Origin: Sphingomonas sp.
GTDB taxonomy: Bacteria > Pseudomonadota > Alphaproteobacteria > Sphingomonadales > Sphingomonadaceae
Length of the DNA: 64,000 nucleotides
Reading direction: 5' to 3'
Assembly: GCF_017745215.1 (NCBI RefSeq)
Contig: NZ_JAGHZV010000006.1
Coordinates: 124,001 to 188,000, forward strand
Shown: in pieces, positions 24,564 to 32,433 of the stretch
Position numbering within the stretch: the stretch's first letter is position 1
Layout of the letters: the number at the start of each line of letters is the position of its first letter
Program-made: the position numbers and the translations under genes
Notes under the pieces: model-generated
What the model saw: the letters and a program-made list of their open reading frames with translations, nothing else
The model's database searches: none
What the model was told of the DNA's origin: nothing

Positions 24564-25624
24564 GACGGATCGATCGGGGCGAAGTCGGGCGCGAAGCGGA
24601 CCATCCGGAGCATCTCGTCGGTCGACGGACCGACCGACATCGGATTGCGCACGCCGGGCAGCAGCGCGACGTCGTAGAGCTCGGTGAAGCCCTGCTCGAT
24701 ACGGACATGCTCGATGATGCGGCGCTCGGGGAGGCTCACCACCACCAGCCCGCACCACGCCGACTCGCCGCGCGCTTCGAGCTCTGCCTGGAGCGGCAGG
24801 CTACCGAAATCGCCATGCCGCGCCTGCGAAAGCGCGATCACCGCATGGTCGCCGTGAAGCGCCAGGCCGCGTGAGAAACCGGGGCAGAACACCACATCCT
24901 CGCGCGCGCCGCTCGCCGGATCGACGCGGACCAGCCAGCCGCGGCCGGAATCGAGCAGCCAGACCGCGCCCTGGTGGATGCGCGGGCTGTGCGGCATCCA
25001 GAGCCCCTCGGCGATCACTGCGTCGGTGGTCACGTCGATCAGCTGGCCCTGGTCCTTGGGCGCTTCGCGCCACGCCTCGGCGGTGTCGAGCGGCGCGACG
25101 AGCGTGGCGTAGCGCGGGGCGCCGTCCGCCATCGCCAGCCCGTTCAGGTGGCAGCGATCCTCGGGCATCAGCGCCGAGATGCAGCGGGGCTTCCAGACGG
25201 GTCTGAAGGCGAAACGCTCGTCGAGCGTCGCGAGGCACGAGAAGCGCGTGTTGACGAACACCACGCGCCCCGTCCGGTCGACCGCGAGGTCGTGCGCGTC
25301 GAGATAGCCGGTCTGCATCGCGGCGCGCGGCACGAACATCGCGTCGTAGAGGCCATGGGCGTATTCGCCCGGCATCAGGCCGTTCTCGAGCCGCCAGACC
25401 TGCGAGACCGCGGCGAGGTGGAGGACGCCGCGATCGTAGTGCAGCCCCATCGCCCGCGTGTAGTTCTGCTTGTTGAACGAGAGCCGCCCATCGGGCCCCA
25501 CCCCCATCAGCAGCAGCCGCCCGGTCTGGTACGAGGTGAAAGCTACCGACAGTCGCTCCGCCACCAGCCAGCGCGAGATCCCCGGCGAAACCGAGAGCCG
25601 CGGGTTGATCGCCGTGTCGTTCAT
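24554..25624 (-). CDS. TIGR03032-family (DUF4915-type) protein, probable beta-propeller
   Basis: This 356-residue protein carries the opening SPGISRWLVAERLSVAFTSYQ and the later phrase HDLAVDRTGRVVFVNTRFSCLATLD, both characteristic of the TIGR03032 family. Repeated short beta segments (GVLHLAAVSQVWRLENG, RIHQGAVWLLDSGRG) suggest a propeller fold. The family often sits with TPR-sulfotransferases and TonB-dependent receptors, and has no established reaction. There is no signal peptide. The ATG at 25624 has GGAG upstream. It follows receptor 3 in the same direction, separated by a GC-rich hairpin, and overlaps the sulfotransferase gene by ten bases at its 3' end. Confidence 0.8.
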   Translation of the reverse strand: MNDTAINPRLSVSPGISRWLVAERLSVAFTSYQTGRLLLMGVGPDGRLSFNKQNYTRAMGLHYDRGVLHLAAVSQVWRLENGLMPGEYAHGLYDAMFVPRAAMQTGYLDAHDLAVDRTGRVVFVNTRFSCLATLDERFAFRPVWKPRCISALMPEDRCHLNGLAMADGAPRYATLVAPLDTAEAWREAPKDQGQLIDVTTDAVIAEGLWMPHSPRIHQGAVWLLDSGRGWLVRVDPASGAREDVVFCPGFSRGLALHGDHAVIALSQARHGDFGSLPLQAELEARGESAWCGLVVVSLPERRIIEHVRIEQGFTELYDVALLPGVRNPMSVGPSTDEMLRMVRFAPDFAPIDPSQA

Positions 25625-25644
25625 TGCCCGCTCCGGCGACAAAG

Positions 25645-25676
25645 CCGGCGGGGCGCCGCGGAGAGCGCCCCGCCGG
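25645..25676 (-). terminator. GC-rich hairpin after receptor 3
   Basis: Twelve-bp arms (CCGGCGGGGCGC and complement) with an eight-base loop lie between receptor 3 and the TIGR03032-type gene. CTTTGT follows on the minus strand, a weak T-tract, so partial read-through to the next gene is likely. Confidence 0.55.
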
Positions 25677-25694
25677 ACCGGCAAGGGGTGCCGG

Positions 25695-28600
25695 TCAGAA
25701 GTGCACCGCGGTCAGCACGCGGAAATAGCGTCCCAGCACCGCGGGGAAGTAGGTCACCGTGCCGCCATTGCCGTTGCCCGGGCTCGGGAAGCCCTTGTCG
25801 AACACATTGTCGACCGCGAAGCGCAGCGTGAAGCGCTTGTCGACTTCCCAGGAGAGGCCGAGGTTGAAGAAGACGTTCTGCTTGATCAGCGGATCGGGAT
25901 AGGCGTTCGACGCGGCATTGGCGTCGACATAGACCGAGCTGGTGTAGACCGCGGTCATCTGCGCGAGGAAGCCGCTGTTGGCGTAGGAGACGGTCGTGTT
26001 CGCCGACCACACCGGATAGCCGATGTCCTTCTTGAGCTGGGTCGCGGCGCCCGCTCCCGAGGCCTGTTCGAGCTTCTTGAGATATTGCGCCGAGACCTTC
26101 AGCCCGACCTGGCTGTCGGCGCCGAGGAAGGGCGTGCGCGCGAGATATTCGAGGTCGCCGAGCACGCCCTGGTAGTCGAGCCGGTCGGCGTTGAAGAAGG
26201 AGGTCTTCACGAAGGTGAGCTGGTTGAAGCTCGTCCCCGGCGTGGTGCTGCGCGTGAAGCTCGAACAGAATTCGTTGTTGGGATAGTTGGGCGAGTCATA
26301 GCAGCTCGCGAGCACGGCGTTGGAGCCGAAGAAGCTGATCGCGTTCTGCAGGTGGATGTCGATATAGTCCGCCGACAGCGTCAGGCCGGGCACGAAGCGC
26401 GGCTTGAGCACCGCCCCGACCGACCAGGCACGCGCCTTCTCGTTCTCGAGATGGTCGTTGCCGATCGTGACGCCCGGGAAGCTCGCCTGGTTCGAGCGCG
26501 ACTGGAAGGTGCCCGGGATGCCGGCGGCGGCGCAATTCTTCTGCCGCGTCGTCGGATCGGGGCCGTTGGTGAGCTCGTCGGCATCGCAGGGGTCGACCGC
26601 GAAGAAGAAGGCGGCGCTGCGCGGCACTGCGATCTCGGTCACCGCCGGGCTGCGGATCGAGCGAGTGAAGTTGCCGCGGAAGGTGATGTCGCTCACCGGC
26701 GCCCAGCGGCCGCCGATCGTCCAGGTCGGGTCGCCGCCCGCGACCGAATGGTCGACCCAGCGGAACGCGCCCTGCAGCTCGAGCAGGTGGACGAACGGCA
26801 CGCCGTTCGACGGCGAGACCACCGGCGCGCGCACCTCGGCGAAGAATTCGTCGGTGTTGAAGCTGCCGACCACCGGCTCCACCGCGGCGTCGCGGGTGTA
26901 GCTGTCATGGTCGTTGGCGGGGTTGCCGTCGCCGTCGCTGTCCACGGTCGGGTCGATGTCGCCCGGCCCGCGGAGCAGCGCGCCGGGGTCGAAGTCGAAC
27001 TTCTCCCAGCGATGCTCATAGCCCGCGGCGATGCCCAGCTCGCCGCCCGGCAGGTCGAACAAGGATCCGGTGACCGCCGCGGTGAACACCATCTGCTGGT
27101 TGAGCGAGCGCGGGTCCGAATAGGCAGTGACATAGTCGCGCGCCGCCTGGCTGACGTTCTGGCCGAAGGGATTGAGCGGCGCGCAGCTCGTGTTGACCGT
27201 CGGGAACGGCGAGCTGGTGTAGCCCGGGCGGCAGACGATGTTGCCGTTGCCGTCGCGCACTGCGTCGATCGCATTGTTGAAGTTCTGCTCGATGATCTCG
27301 GGGTTGTGCCCCTTGGTGAGCGATCGGCCGTAGTTGCCGGTCACCGACCAGTTCCACTTGCGCGCGCCGACCTCGAAATCGCCGTCGAGCCCGCCGACGA
27401 AGCGGTAGACGTCGACCCCGCCGCTCGCCTCGCGCGTCGAGATGTCGGTGTTGGCGCGCGCGAGGTAGAAGGTGCCCCCGGTCGCCTGCGCCTGGATGAT
27501 CGATCGCGCCTGGACGCTCAGGAACGGGTTGTCGACGCTGAGGATCATGTTGCCGCCGGGCTGGCCGGCGTCGCCGAACGCCTTGGAATTATAGACCGGC
27601 TGGTCGACGAGGTTCTCGCCCTCCGAATGCGTCAGCCACGCCTCGCCGCTGAAGTGGATGCCGTCGGTCAGGTCGTAGTTGAGCAGCGCGACACCGCTGT
27701 AGCGCTCGACCGGGGTGACGAGGTTGGTGAGCTCGGCGAAGTCGAGCCCGCTGCCGCCCGAAGTGAAGAAGGCGAGCTCGAGCGGGTTGCCCGGGCGCTT
27801 GCCGAAGTCGATGGGCACGAGATTGCCCGACTTGTCGAACTGCAGCGCCTTGCCCTGCGCGTCGGTGAAGTTGCCGCATTGACCGAAGCCACCGCAATAG
27901 AGCGCGTTCTGGCTGGGATATTGGGTGCTGAGGAACTGGGCATAGGCCGCGTCGCCGGGATTCGCGAGATCGAGTCCGAAGAGATCGGCATAATAGGCCG
28001 GCGTCGCCACCGGCGAGGGATCGAGCGGGAAGAAGTCCGAGGTGAGCGGGATGCCGTATTTCGAGACGATCCCGACGCGCTCATGGTCATAGCGCTGGTT
28101 GAGGAACGGCGAGTTGAGGTCGTTCGGGCTGCCGTAGAACAGGCCGCGCGCGGTGGCCGCCCGGTCGGTGTAGATCAGGCCGGCGGACTTGTTGTACTCC
28201 GCCGCGATCGTGACGTTGCCGCGCCCGCCCGCGAAGTCGGTGCCGGCAAGCAGCCGGAAGCGATAGTCGGGATAGTCGCCCTGGTCCGAAATCCCGTATT
28301 GCGCGTCGATCGTCAGGCCCTTGAAGTTGCGCTTCAGGATGACGTTGATCGTGCCCGCGACCGCGTCCGAGCCGTAGATCGGCGCGCCTCCCACGGCGAT
28401 GGTCTCGACGCGGTCGATCAGCTCGGTGGGGATGAGGTTGAGGTCGACCTGGCTGCCTGCGCCGGTGGGGCCGAACAGCGACGAGGTGTTCGAGCTGACG
28501 AAGCGGTTGCTGTTCACCAGCGTCAGCGTGCGCTGGTCGCCGAGGCCGAGGAAGTTGACGAAGCTCTGCCCCGGCCCGAACGGCGATTGCCCACCGCCGA

Positions 28601-28934
28601 CCGGCGAGGAACCGGGGACGCCGAACGCCGGCAGCTCGTTGAGCGCCTGGCCGAGCGTGGTGAAGCCGCGCCGTTCGATATCGTCCGAGGAGAGCACCAC
28701 CGACGGCTCGACCGTGTCGAAGTTCGCGCGGCGGATGCGCGAACCGGTGACGACGATCGCGCCCTCGTCCTCGGGTGTCGTCTCGGTGGCGACGCTGGCG
28801 TCGCCCTGGGCGGCGGGTTCGACGGGCGTGTCCTGCGCCTGCGCGGGCATTGCGCTGGCGAGCGCGAGTGCGGCGAGCGAGGCACCGGCGAAACTCCGGG
28901 CGACCCAGGGCCGTATAATATTGCGCATCATCAT
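25695..28934 (-). CDS. TonB-dependent outer-membrane receptor (receptor 3)
   Basis: A 1079-residue receptor with signal peptide ending ASAMPAQAQD, plug start IVVTGSRIRRANFDTVEPSV, the plug motif PIYGSDAVAGTINVILKRNF, and a barrel ending in YFRVLTAVHF. Compared with receptors 1 and 2 it has the extended N-terminal segment LGQALNELPAFGVPGSSPVG and a long glycine-rich loop, so it belongs to a related but separate subfamily. Three ATG codons in a row (28934, 28931, 28928) follow AGGGG; the third has the best spacing. Its end also carries an aromatic terminal residue. It is presumably an uptake partner of the TIGR03032-type gene downstream. Confidence 0.93.
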   Translation of the reverse strand: MMMRNIIRPWVARSFAGASLAALALASAMPAQAQDTPVEPAAQGDASVATETTPEDEGAIVVTGSRIRRANFDTVEPSVVLSSDDIERRGFTTLGQALNELPAFGVPGSSPVGGGQSPFGPGQSFVNFLGLGDQRTLTLVNSNRFVSSNTSSLFGPTGAGSQVDLNLIPTELIDRVETIAVGGAPIYGSDAVAGTINVILKRNFKGLTIDAQYGISDQGDYPDYRFRLLAGTDFAGGRGNVTIAAEYNKSAGLIYTDRAATARGLFYGSPNDLNSPFLNQRYDHERVGIVSKYGIPLTSDFFPLDPSPVATPAYYADLFGLDLANPGDAAYAQFLSTQYPSQNALYCGGFGQCGNFTDAQGKALQFDKSGNLVPIDFGKRPGNPLELAFFTSGGSGLDFAELTNLVTPVERYSGVALLNYDLTDGIHFSGEAWLTHSEGENLVDQPVYNSKAFGDAGQPGGNMILSVDNPFLSVQARSIIQAQATGGTFYLARANTDISTREASGGVDVYRFVGGLDGDFEVGARKWNWSVTGNYGRSLTKGHNPEIIEQNFNNAIDAVRDGNGNIVCRPGYTSSPFPTVNTSCAPLNPFGQNVSQAARDYVTAYSDPRSLNQQMVFTAAVTGSLFDLPGGELGIAAGYEHRWEKFDFDPGALLRGPGDIDPTVDSDGDGNPANDHDSYTRDAAVEPVVGSFNTDEFFAEVRAPVVSPSNGVPFVHLLELQGAFRWVDHSVAGGDPTWTIGGRWAPVSDITFRGNFTRSIRSPAVTEIAVPRSAAFFFAVDPCDADELTNGPDPTTRQKNCAAAGIPGTFQSRSNQASFPGVTIGNDHLENEKARAWSVGAVLKPRFVPGLTLSADYIDIHLQNAISFFGSNAVLASCYDSPNYPNNEFCSSFTRSTTPGTSFNQLTFVKTSFFNADRLDYQGVLGDLEYLARTPFLGADSQVGLKVSAQYLKKLEQASGAGAATQLKKDIGYPVWSANTTVSYANSGFLAQMTAVYTSSVYVDANAASNAYPDPLIKQNVFFNLGLSWEVDKRFTLRFAVDNVFDKGFPSPGNGNGGTVTYFPAVLGRYFRVLTAVHF

Positions 28935-29133
28935 ATCCCCTAAGTTGGTCGAAGCACCCTTCCCTGCCCGGAAGGACGTGTTCCGTGCTGCCATTCAGCG
29001 TTTCCAACTCACTCGTGTCAACATACGATTCGCAATATCATTTCGCACTGCGTCCTTTGTGCAACGGCGGGACCGCGGTTGCGCTGTGCCGCGGGGCGTG
29101 CGAGCCAACCTCGGAGCTTCGGGGGACTCGCCC

Positions 29134-29688
29134 ATGTGTCCAGTTCGTCTGTCGGCCGGTCTCGCGCTGCTGTTGCTGCTCGCTGCGGCGCAATCCTCGC
29201 CCGATCCCTTCGGCGGGATCCCCAACCTCGACATCGGTGCCTACGAGGTCGCCGGCACCAGCCCCGCGGCGATCCGCAAGGACATGGACGCCAAGCGCCC
29301 GGCCGATCCGAACGACGGCACGCCGGTCGATTCGGTGGCGCATTGGAACTATCGCTGGCGGCTCCAGTGGCGGCCCGATGGCGGATGCGCGGCCGAAGTG
29401 ACCTTTAGCGGCACGGTGCGGCTGCCGCACTTGGTCGACGATCCGAAGCGCGCGGGGAGCGTCACGGCACGCTGGAACCGCTACATGGCGGCGCTGCGTA
29501 CGCATGAGTCGGGCCATGTCCGCTTCGCCTGGGACCAGGCCGGCCGGCTGCGCGCGACGCTCGAGGCGGGGAGCTGCGATGTTGCGAATGCGGCGGGCCA
29601 GCGCGTGCTGGAGGATATCCGCCGGCATGATGTCGAATACGACCGCGAGACCGGGCATGGGCGGAAACAGGGGGCGGTGTTTCCCTAG
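29134..29688 (+). CDS. DUF922-type predicted secreted metalloprotease
   Basis: A 184-residue protein with a signal peptide (RLSAGLALLLLLAAAQ) and a HESGH motif at residues 124-128, matching the HExxH zinc site of DUF922 proteins, preceded by MAALRTHESGHVRFA. An N-terminal NLDIGAYEVAG begins the conserved domain and a VEYDRETGHG segment ends it. It would act in the periplasm or outside the cell; the protease activity is a family prediction only. The ATG at 29134 begins at the signal peptide. It is divergent from receptor 3 across 199 bases and convergent with ahcY. Confidence 0.82.
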   Translation: MCPVRLSAGLALLLLLAAAQSSPDPFGGIPNLDIGAYEVAGTSPAAIRKDMDAKRPADPNDGTPVDSVAHWNYRWRLQWRPDGGCAAEVTFSGTVRLPHLVDDPKRAGSVTARWNRYMAALRTHESGHVRFAWDQAGRLRATLEAGSCDVANAAGQRVLEDIRRHDVEYDRETGHGRKQGAVFP

Positions 29689-29734
29689 GTGCTCCCATTT
29701 CCGCGCAATTCGGTCGTCGTCGGTTGGGGAGCAA

Positions 29735-29772
29735 ACGAAAAGGCCGCGCTCCCTCGCAGGAACGCGGCCTTT
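29735..29772 (-). terminator. Intrinsic terminator of ahcY
   Basis: Ten-bp arms (CGCGGCCTTT and AAAGGCCGCG) separated by 14 bases are followed on the minus strand by TTTTCGTTT. It lies 21 bases beyond the ahcY stop and may also work from the other side for the DUF922 gene, since the stem ends in A/T pairs. Confidence 0.85.
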
Positions 29773-29793
29773 CGAACTTCGGCGAGGCCGAAC

Positions 29794-31197
29794 TCAGTAG
29801 CGGTAGTGATCCGGCTTGAACGGCCCTTCCACGGGCACGCCGATATAGTCCGCCTGCTTCTGGGTGAGCTTCGACAGCTTCACGCCCAGCTTCTCGAGAT
29901 GGAGCGCCGCGACCTTCTCGTCGAGATGCTTGGGCAGGACATAGACTTCGTTCTTGTACTCGTCGGCCTTGGTCCACAGCTCGATCTGCGCGAGCACCTG
30001 GTTGGTGAACGACGAGGACATCACGAACGAGGGGTGGCCGGTCGCATTGCCCAGGTTCACCAGCCGGCCCTTCGAGAGGACGATGATCTTCTTGCCGTCG
30101 GGGAACTCGACCTCGTCGACCTGCGGCTTGATCTCGGTCCACTTGTAGTTCTGCAGCGCGGCGATCTGGATCTCGCTGTCGAAATGGCCGATGTTGCACA
30201 CGATCGCCATGTTCTTCATCTCACGCATGTGCTCGACGGTGATTACGTCGGCATTGCCCGTGGCGGTCACGAAGATGTCGGCGCGCTTGGCGGCCTCTTC
30301 CATCGTCACGACCTCATAGCCTTCCATCGCCGCCTGCAGCGCGCAGATCGGGTCGATCTCGGTCACGATCACGCGCGCGCCGCCGTTGCGCAGCGACGCG
30401 GCCGAGCCCTTGCCGACGTCGCCGAAGCCGGCGACCGCGGCGACCTTGCCCGCCAGCATCACGTCGGTGCCGCGGCGGATCGCGTCGACCAGCGATTCCT
30501 TGCAGCCGTAGAGATTGTCGAACTTCGACTTGGTCACGCTGTCGTTGACGTTGATCGCCGGGAAGGGAAGCTTGCCCTTCTTGGCGAGCTCGTAGAGGCG
30601 GTGGACGCCGGTGGTGGTCTCTTCCGAGACGCCCTTGATCGCGGCGACGGTCGCGGTGAGATAGCCCGGCTTCTCGGCGAGGAACTTCTTCAGCGTCGCG
30701 ACGAAGATCTCCTCTTCCTCGTTGGTGGGCGTGAACAGCGCCTCGCCTGCTTCGACGCGCGCGCCCCACAACGCGAACATCGTGGCGTCGCCGCCGTCGT
30801 CGAGGATCATGTTGCAGGGCGTGTCGCCCCAGTCGAAGATGCGCTCGACATAGGCCCAATACTCCTCCAGCGTCTCGCCCTTGACGGCGAACACCGGGAT
30901 GCCGCGCGCGGCGATCGCGGCGGCGGCGTGGTCCTGGGTCGAGAAGATGTTGCACGAGGCCCAGCGGATCTCGGCGCCGAGCTCGGCGAGCGTCTCGATC
31001 AGCACCGCGGTCTGGATCGTCATGTGGAGCGAGCCGGTGATGCGCGCGCCCTTCAGGGGCTTCGACGCGCCGAACTCGTCGCGCAGCGCCATCAGGCCGG
31101 GCATCTCGGTCTCGGCGATCTCGATCTCCTTGCGGCCGAAGTCCGCGAGCGAAAGGTCCTTGACCACATAATCGGCAGTGTCGAGCACGGTAGCCAC
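29794..31197 (-). CDS. ahcY: S-adenosylhomocysteine hydrolase
   Basis: AhcY splits S-adenosylhomocysteine into adenosine and homocysteine, relieving product inhibition of methyltransferases and feeding methionine synthesis. The 467-residue length is typical of the proteobacterial form. Hallmarks include [14 protein letters not shown], the substrate loop [13 protein letters not shown], the NAD-binding [11 protein letters not shown], and the C-terminal KPDHYRY. No SAM or methionine genes are adjacent. A perfect 20-bp palindrome about 100 bases upstream is a likely operator, and a T-tailed terminator follows. Confidence 0.98.
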   Translation of the reverse strand: MATVLDTADYVVKDLSLADFGRKEIEIAETEMPGLMALRDEFGASKPLKGARITGSLHMTIQTAVLIETLAELGAEIRWASCNIFSTQDHAAAAIAARGIPVFAVKGETLEEYWAYVERIFDWGDTPCNMILDDGGDATMFALWGARVEAGEALFTPTNEEEEIFVATLKKFLAEKPGYLTATVAAIKGVSEETTTGVHRLYELAKKGKLPFPAINVNDSVTKSKFDNLYGCKESLVDAIRRGTDVMLAGKVAAVAGFGDVGKGSAASLRNGGARVIVTEIDPICALQAAMEGYEVVTMEEAAKRADIFVTATGNADVITVEHMREMKNMAIVCNIGHFDSEIQIAALQNYKWTEIKPQVDEVEFPDGKKIIVLSKGRLVNLGNATGHPSFVMSSSFTNQVLAQIELWTKADEYKNEVYVLPKHLDEKVAALHLEKLGVKLSKLTQKQADYIGVPVEGPFKPDHYRY

Positions 31198-31294
31198 GAG
31201 AGAGTCTCCAGGTGTGAGCGGGTCCGCCGCGGGCGCAACTCGCCCCCGGCCATGCCGCGGCCCCTAGCTCCTCGGGCGCGACGGGTCAAATGGA

Positions 31295-31314
31295 ATATAA
31301 AGATATCTTTATAT
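31295..31314. promoter_or_regulatory. Perfect 20-bp palindrome upstream of ahcY, candidate operator
   Basis: The sequence ATATAAAGATATCTTTATAT is an exact inverted repeat in an otherwise GC-rich region, 98 bases before the ahcY ATG. ArsR-family SAH-responsive regulators (SahR) are known to bind palindromes of this kind before methionine-cycle genes, so an SahR site is the leading interpretation. It could overlap the promoter, since it also provides TATAAA/TATCTT hexamers. The regulator itself is not encoded next to it. Confidence 0.7.
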
Positions 31315-31418
31315 GACTTCGGAAAGGTAAAGTTCCGGCGCAGGGAACGACCGAAGCCGCCGTGCGCTCCCGCCCGGCGGCTGGCATGACCAGCAATGGA
31401 TCGATCGTTGAAGGCGCC

Positions 31419-31592
31419 TCAGCGCCCCGGCAGCTGCCGCGCCTTCACGGCGACCAGCGGAACCACGCCCGCGCGAAGCTGCGCTGCTTCCTGCCGGCGG
31501 CGCGCACGGCGCATCGCCCAGAGGAGCACGCCGACACAAAGGCCATAGCCCGAGTCACCCTCGTGGCGGCCTGTCTGCACGCTTCCTACCAT
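31419..31592 (-). CDS. Possible 57-residue small protein
   Basis: An ATG at 31592 is preceded by GGGGAGAG a few bases upstream. The peptide has a hydrophobic stretch (YGLCVGVLLWAM) followed by a basic patch (RRARRRQ), the pattern of a small single-span membrane protein. It lies alone between ahcY and the two-component genes. Codon use is less clearly coding than in neighbouring genes, and an alternative ATG lies eight codons upstream. This is a weak prediction. Confidence 0.3.
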   Translation of the reverse strand: MVGSVQTGRHEGDSGYGLCVGVLLWAMRRARRRQEAAQLRAGVVPLVAVKARQLPGR

Positions 31593-31636
31593 CGAAACTC
31601 TCCCCAATCGCACCATTCACTCCATGGACGCGATCG

Positions 31637-31686
31637 ATTGCACTCACATTGCACTTATGAGGAACCAGGGTTGCAATGACATTGCA
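31637..31686. promoter_or_regulatory. Four TTGCA repeats on an 11-bp grid upstream of the two-component genes
   Basis: TTGCA begins at 31638, 31649, 31671 and 31682; the intervals are 11, 22 and 11 bases, so all four sit on the same DNA face. Three carry the longer ATTGCA. OmpR-family regulators bind direct repeats with this spacing, and the next gene, 73 bases on, encodes one. An autoregulatory operator is the natural reading. Confidence 0.6.
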
Positions 31687-31758
31687 GGAACATTTGGATC
31701 GCTCCATCTTCGCTCCGGTCGATTACTTAGCGGGTCCGAGCGAGGCAGAAGCGGGGGC

Positions 31759-32433
31759 ATGCAGATATTGTTGATCGAGGATGACGACCGCGTCGCCGGC
31801 TTCGTCGAAAAGGGGCTGGCCGAGGCGGGCCACAGCGTCGTGCGCGCGCGCGACGGTCGCGAGGGGTTGATCGACGCCGCCTCGGGCCAGTTCGATCTCA
31901 TCATCCTCGACCGGATGCTGCCGCACGTCGAGGGGATGACGATCCTCCGGACGATCCGCGCGACCGGCGACCTCACGCCCGTGCTCGTGCTGAGCGCGCT
32001 CGGCGACACCGACGAGCGCGTGAAGGGGCTGCGCGCCGGCGCCGACGACTATCTCGCCAAGCCCTTCGCGATGACCGAGCTGGTCGCGCGCGCCGAAGCG
32101 CTGAGCCGCCGCGGCGGCTCGCCGCCGCCGCCCTCGACGATGGCGATCGGGGGGCTCGAGATCGACATCGCCGCGCGGATCGTGCGCCGCGGGGGCAAGC
32201 GGATCGAGCTCACCGCGCGCGAGTTCCGCATCCTCGAATACCTGGCGCGCAATGCCGGCCGCGTCGTCACCCGGTCGATGCTGCTCGAGCATGTCTGGGA
32301 CTATCACTTCGATCCCCAGACCAACATCATCGACCAGCACGTCAGCCGCCTCCGCCAGAAGATCGAGCGCGGCTTCGACGAGAGCCTGATCGAGACGGTG
32401 CGCGGCGCCGGCTATCGGCTGAAACGCGCATGA
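31759..32433 (+). CDS. OmpR/PhoB-type response regulator
   Basis: A 224-residue regulator with an N-terminal receiver (acidic pocket EDDD at 7-10, phospho-acceptor Asp51 in LIILDRMLP, and the KPF lysine around residue 100) and a C-terminal winged-helix DNA-binding domain with ELTAREFRILEYLARNAG and NIIDQHVSRLRQKI. It would bind direct repeats after phosphorylation by the kinase encoded next, with which it overlaps by four bases. The ATG at 31759 is the first codon that gives the canonical N-terminus. The signal and regulon are unknown; phased repeats upstream suggest autoregulation. Confidence 0.93.
   Translation: MQILLIEDDDRVAGFVEKGLAEAGHSVVRARDGREGLIDAASGQFDLIILDRMLPHVEGMTILRTIRATGDLTPVLVLSALGDTDERVKGLRAGADDYLAKPFAMTELVARAEALSRRGGSPPPPSTMAIGGLEIDIAARIVRRGGKRIELTAREFRILEYLARNAGRVVTRSMLLEHVWDYHFDPQTNIIDQHVSRLRQKIERGFDESLIETVRGAGYRLKRA

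Noticed and set aside
25470..28943. A plus-strand open frame opposite receptor 3
   Set aside because: The composition is Arg/Val/Glu-rich without domains, while the other strand has a complete receptor with signal peptide and terminal aromatic residue.
31198..31290. SAH riboswitch before ahcY, suggested by a CCGAGGAGC stretch on the minus strand
   Set aside because: The match covers only this short block. The downstream GGCUCGG-type pairing partner and the GCUGC core that follow it in known SAH riboswitches are missing.
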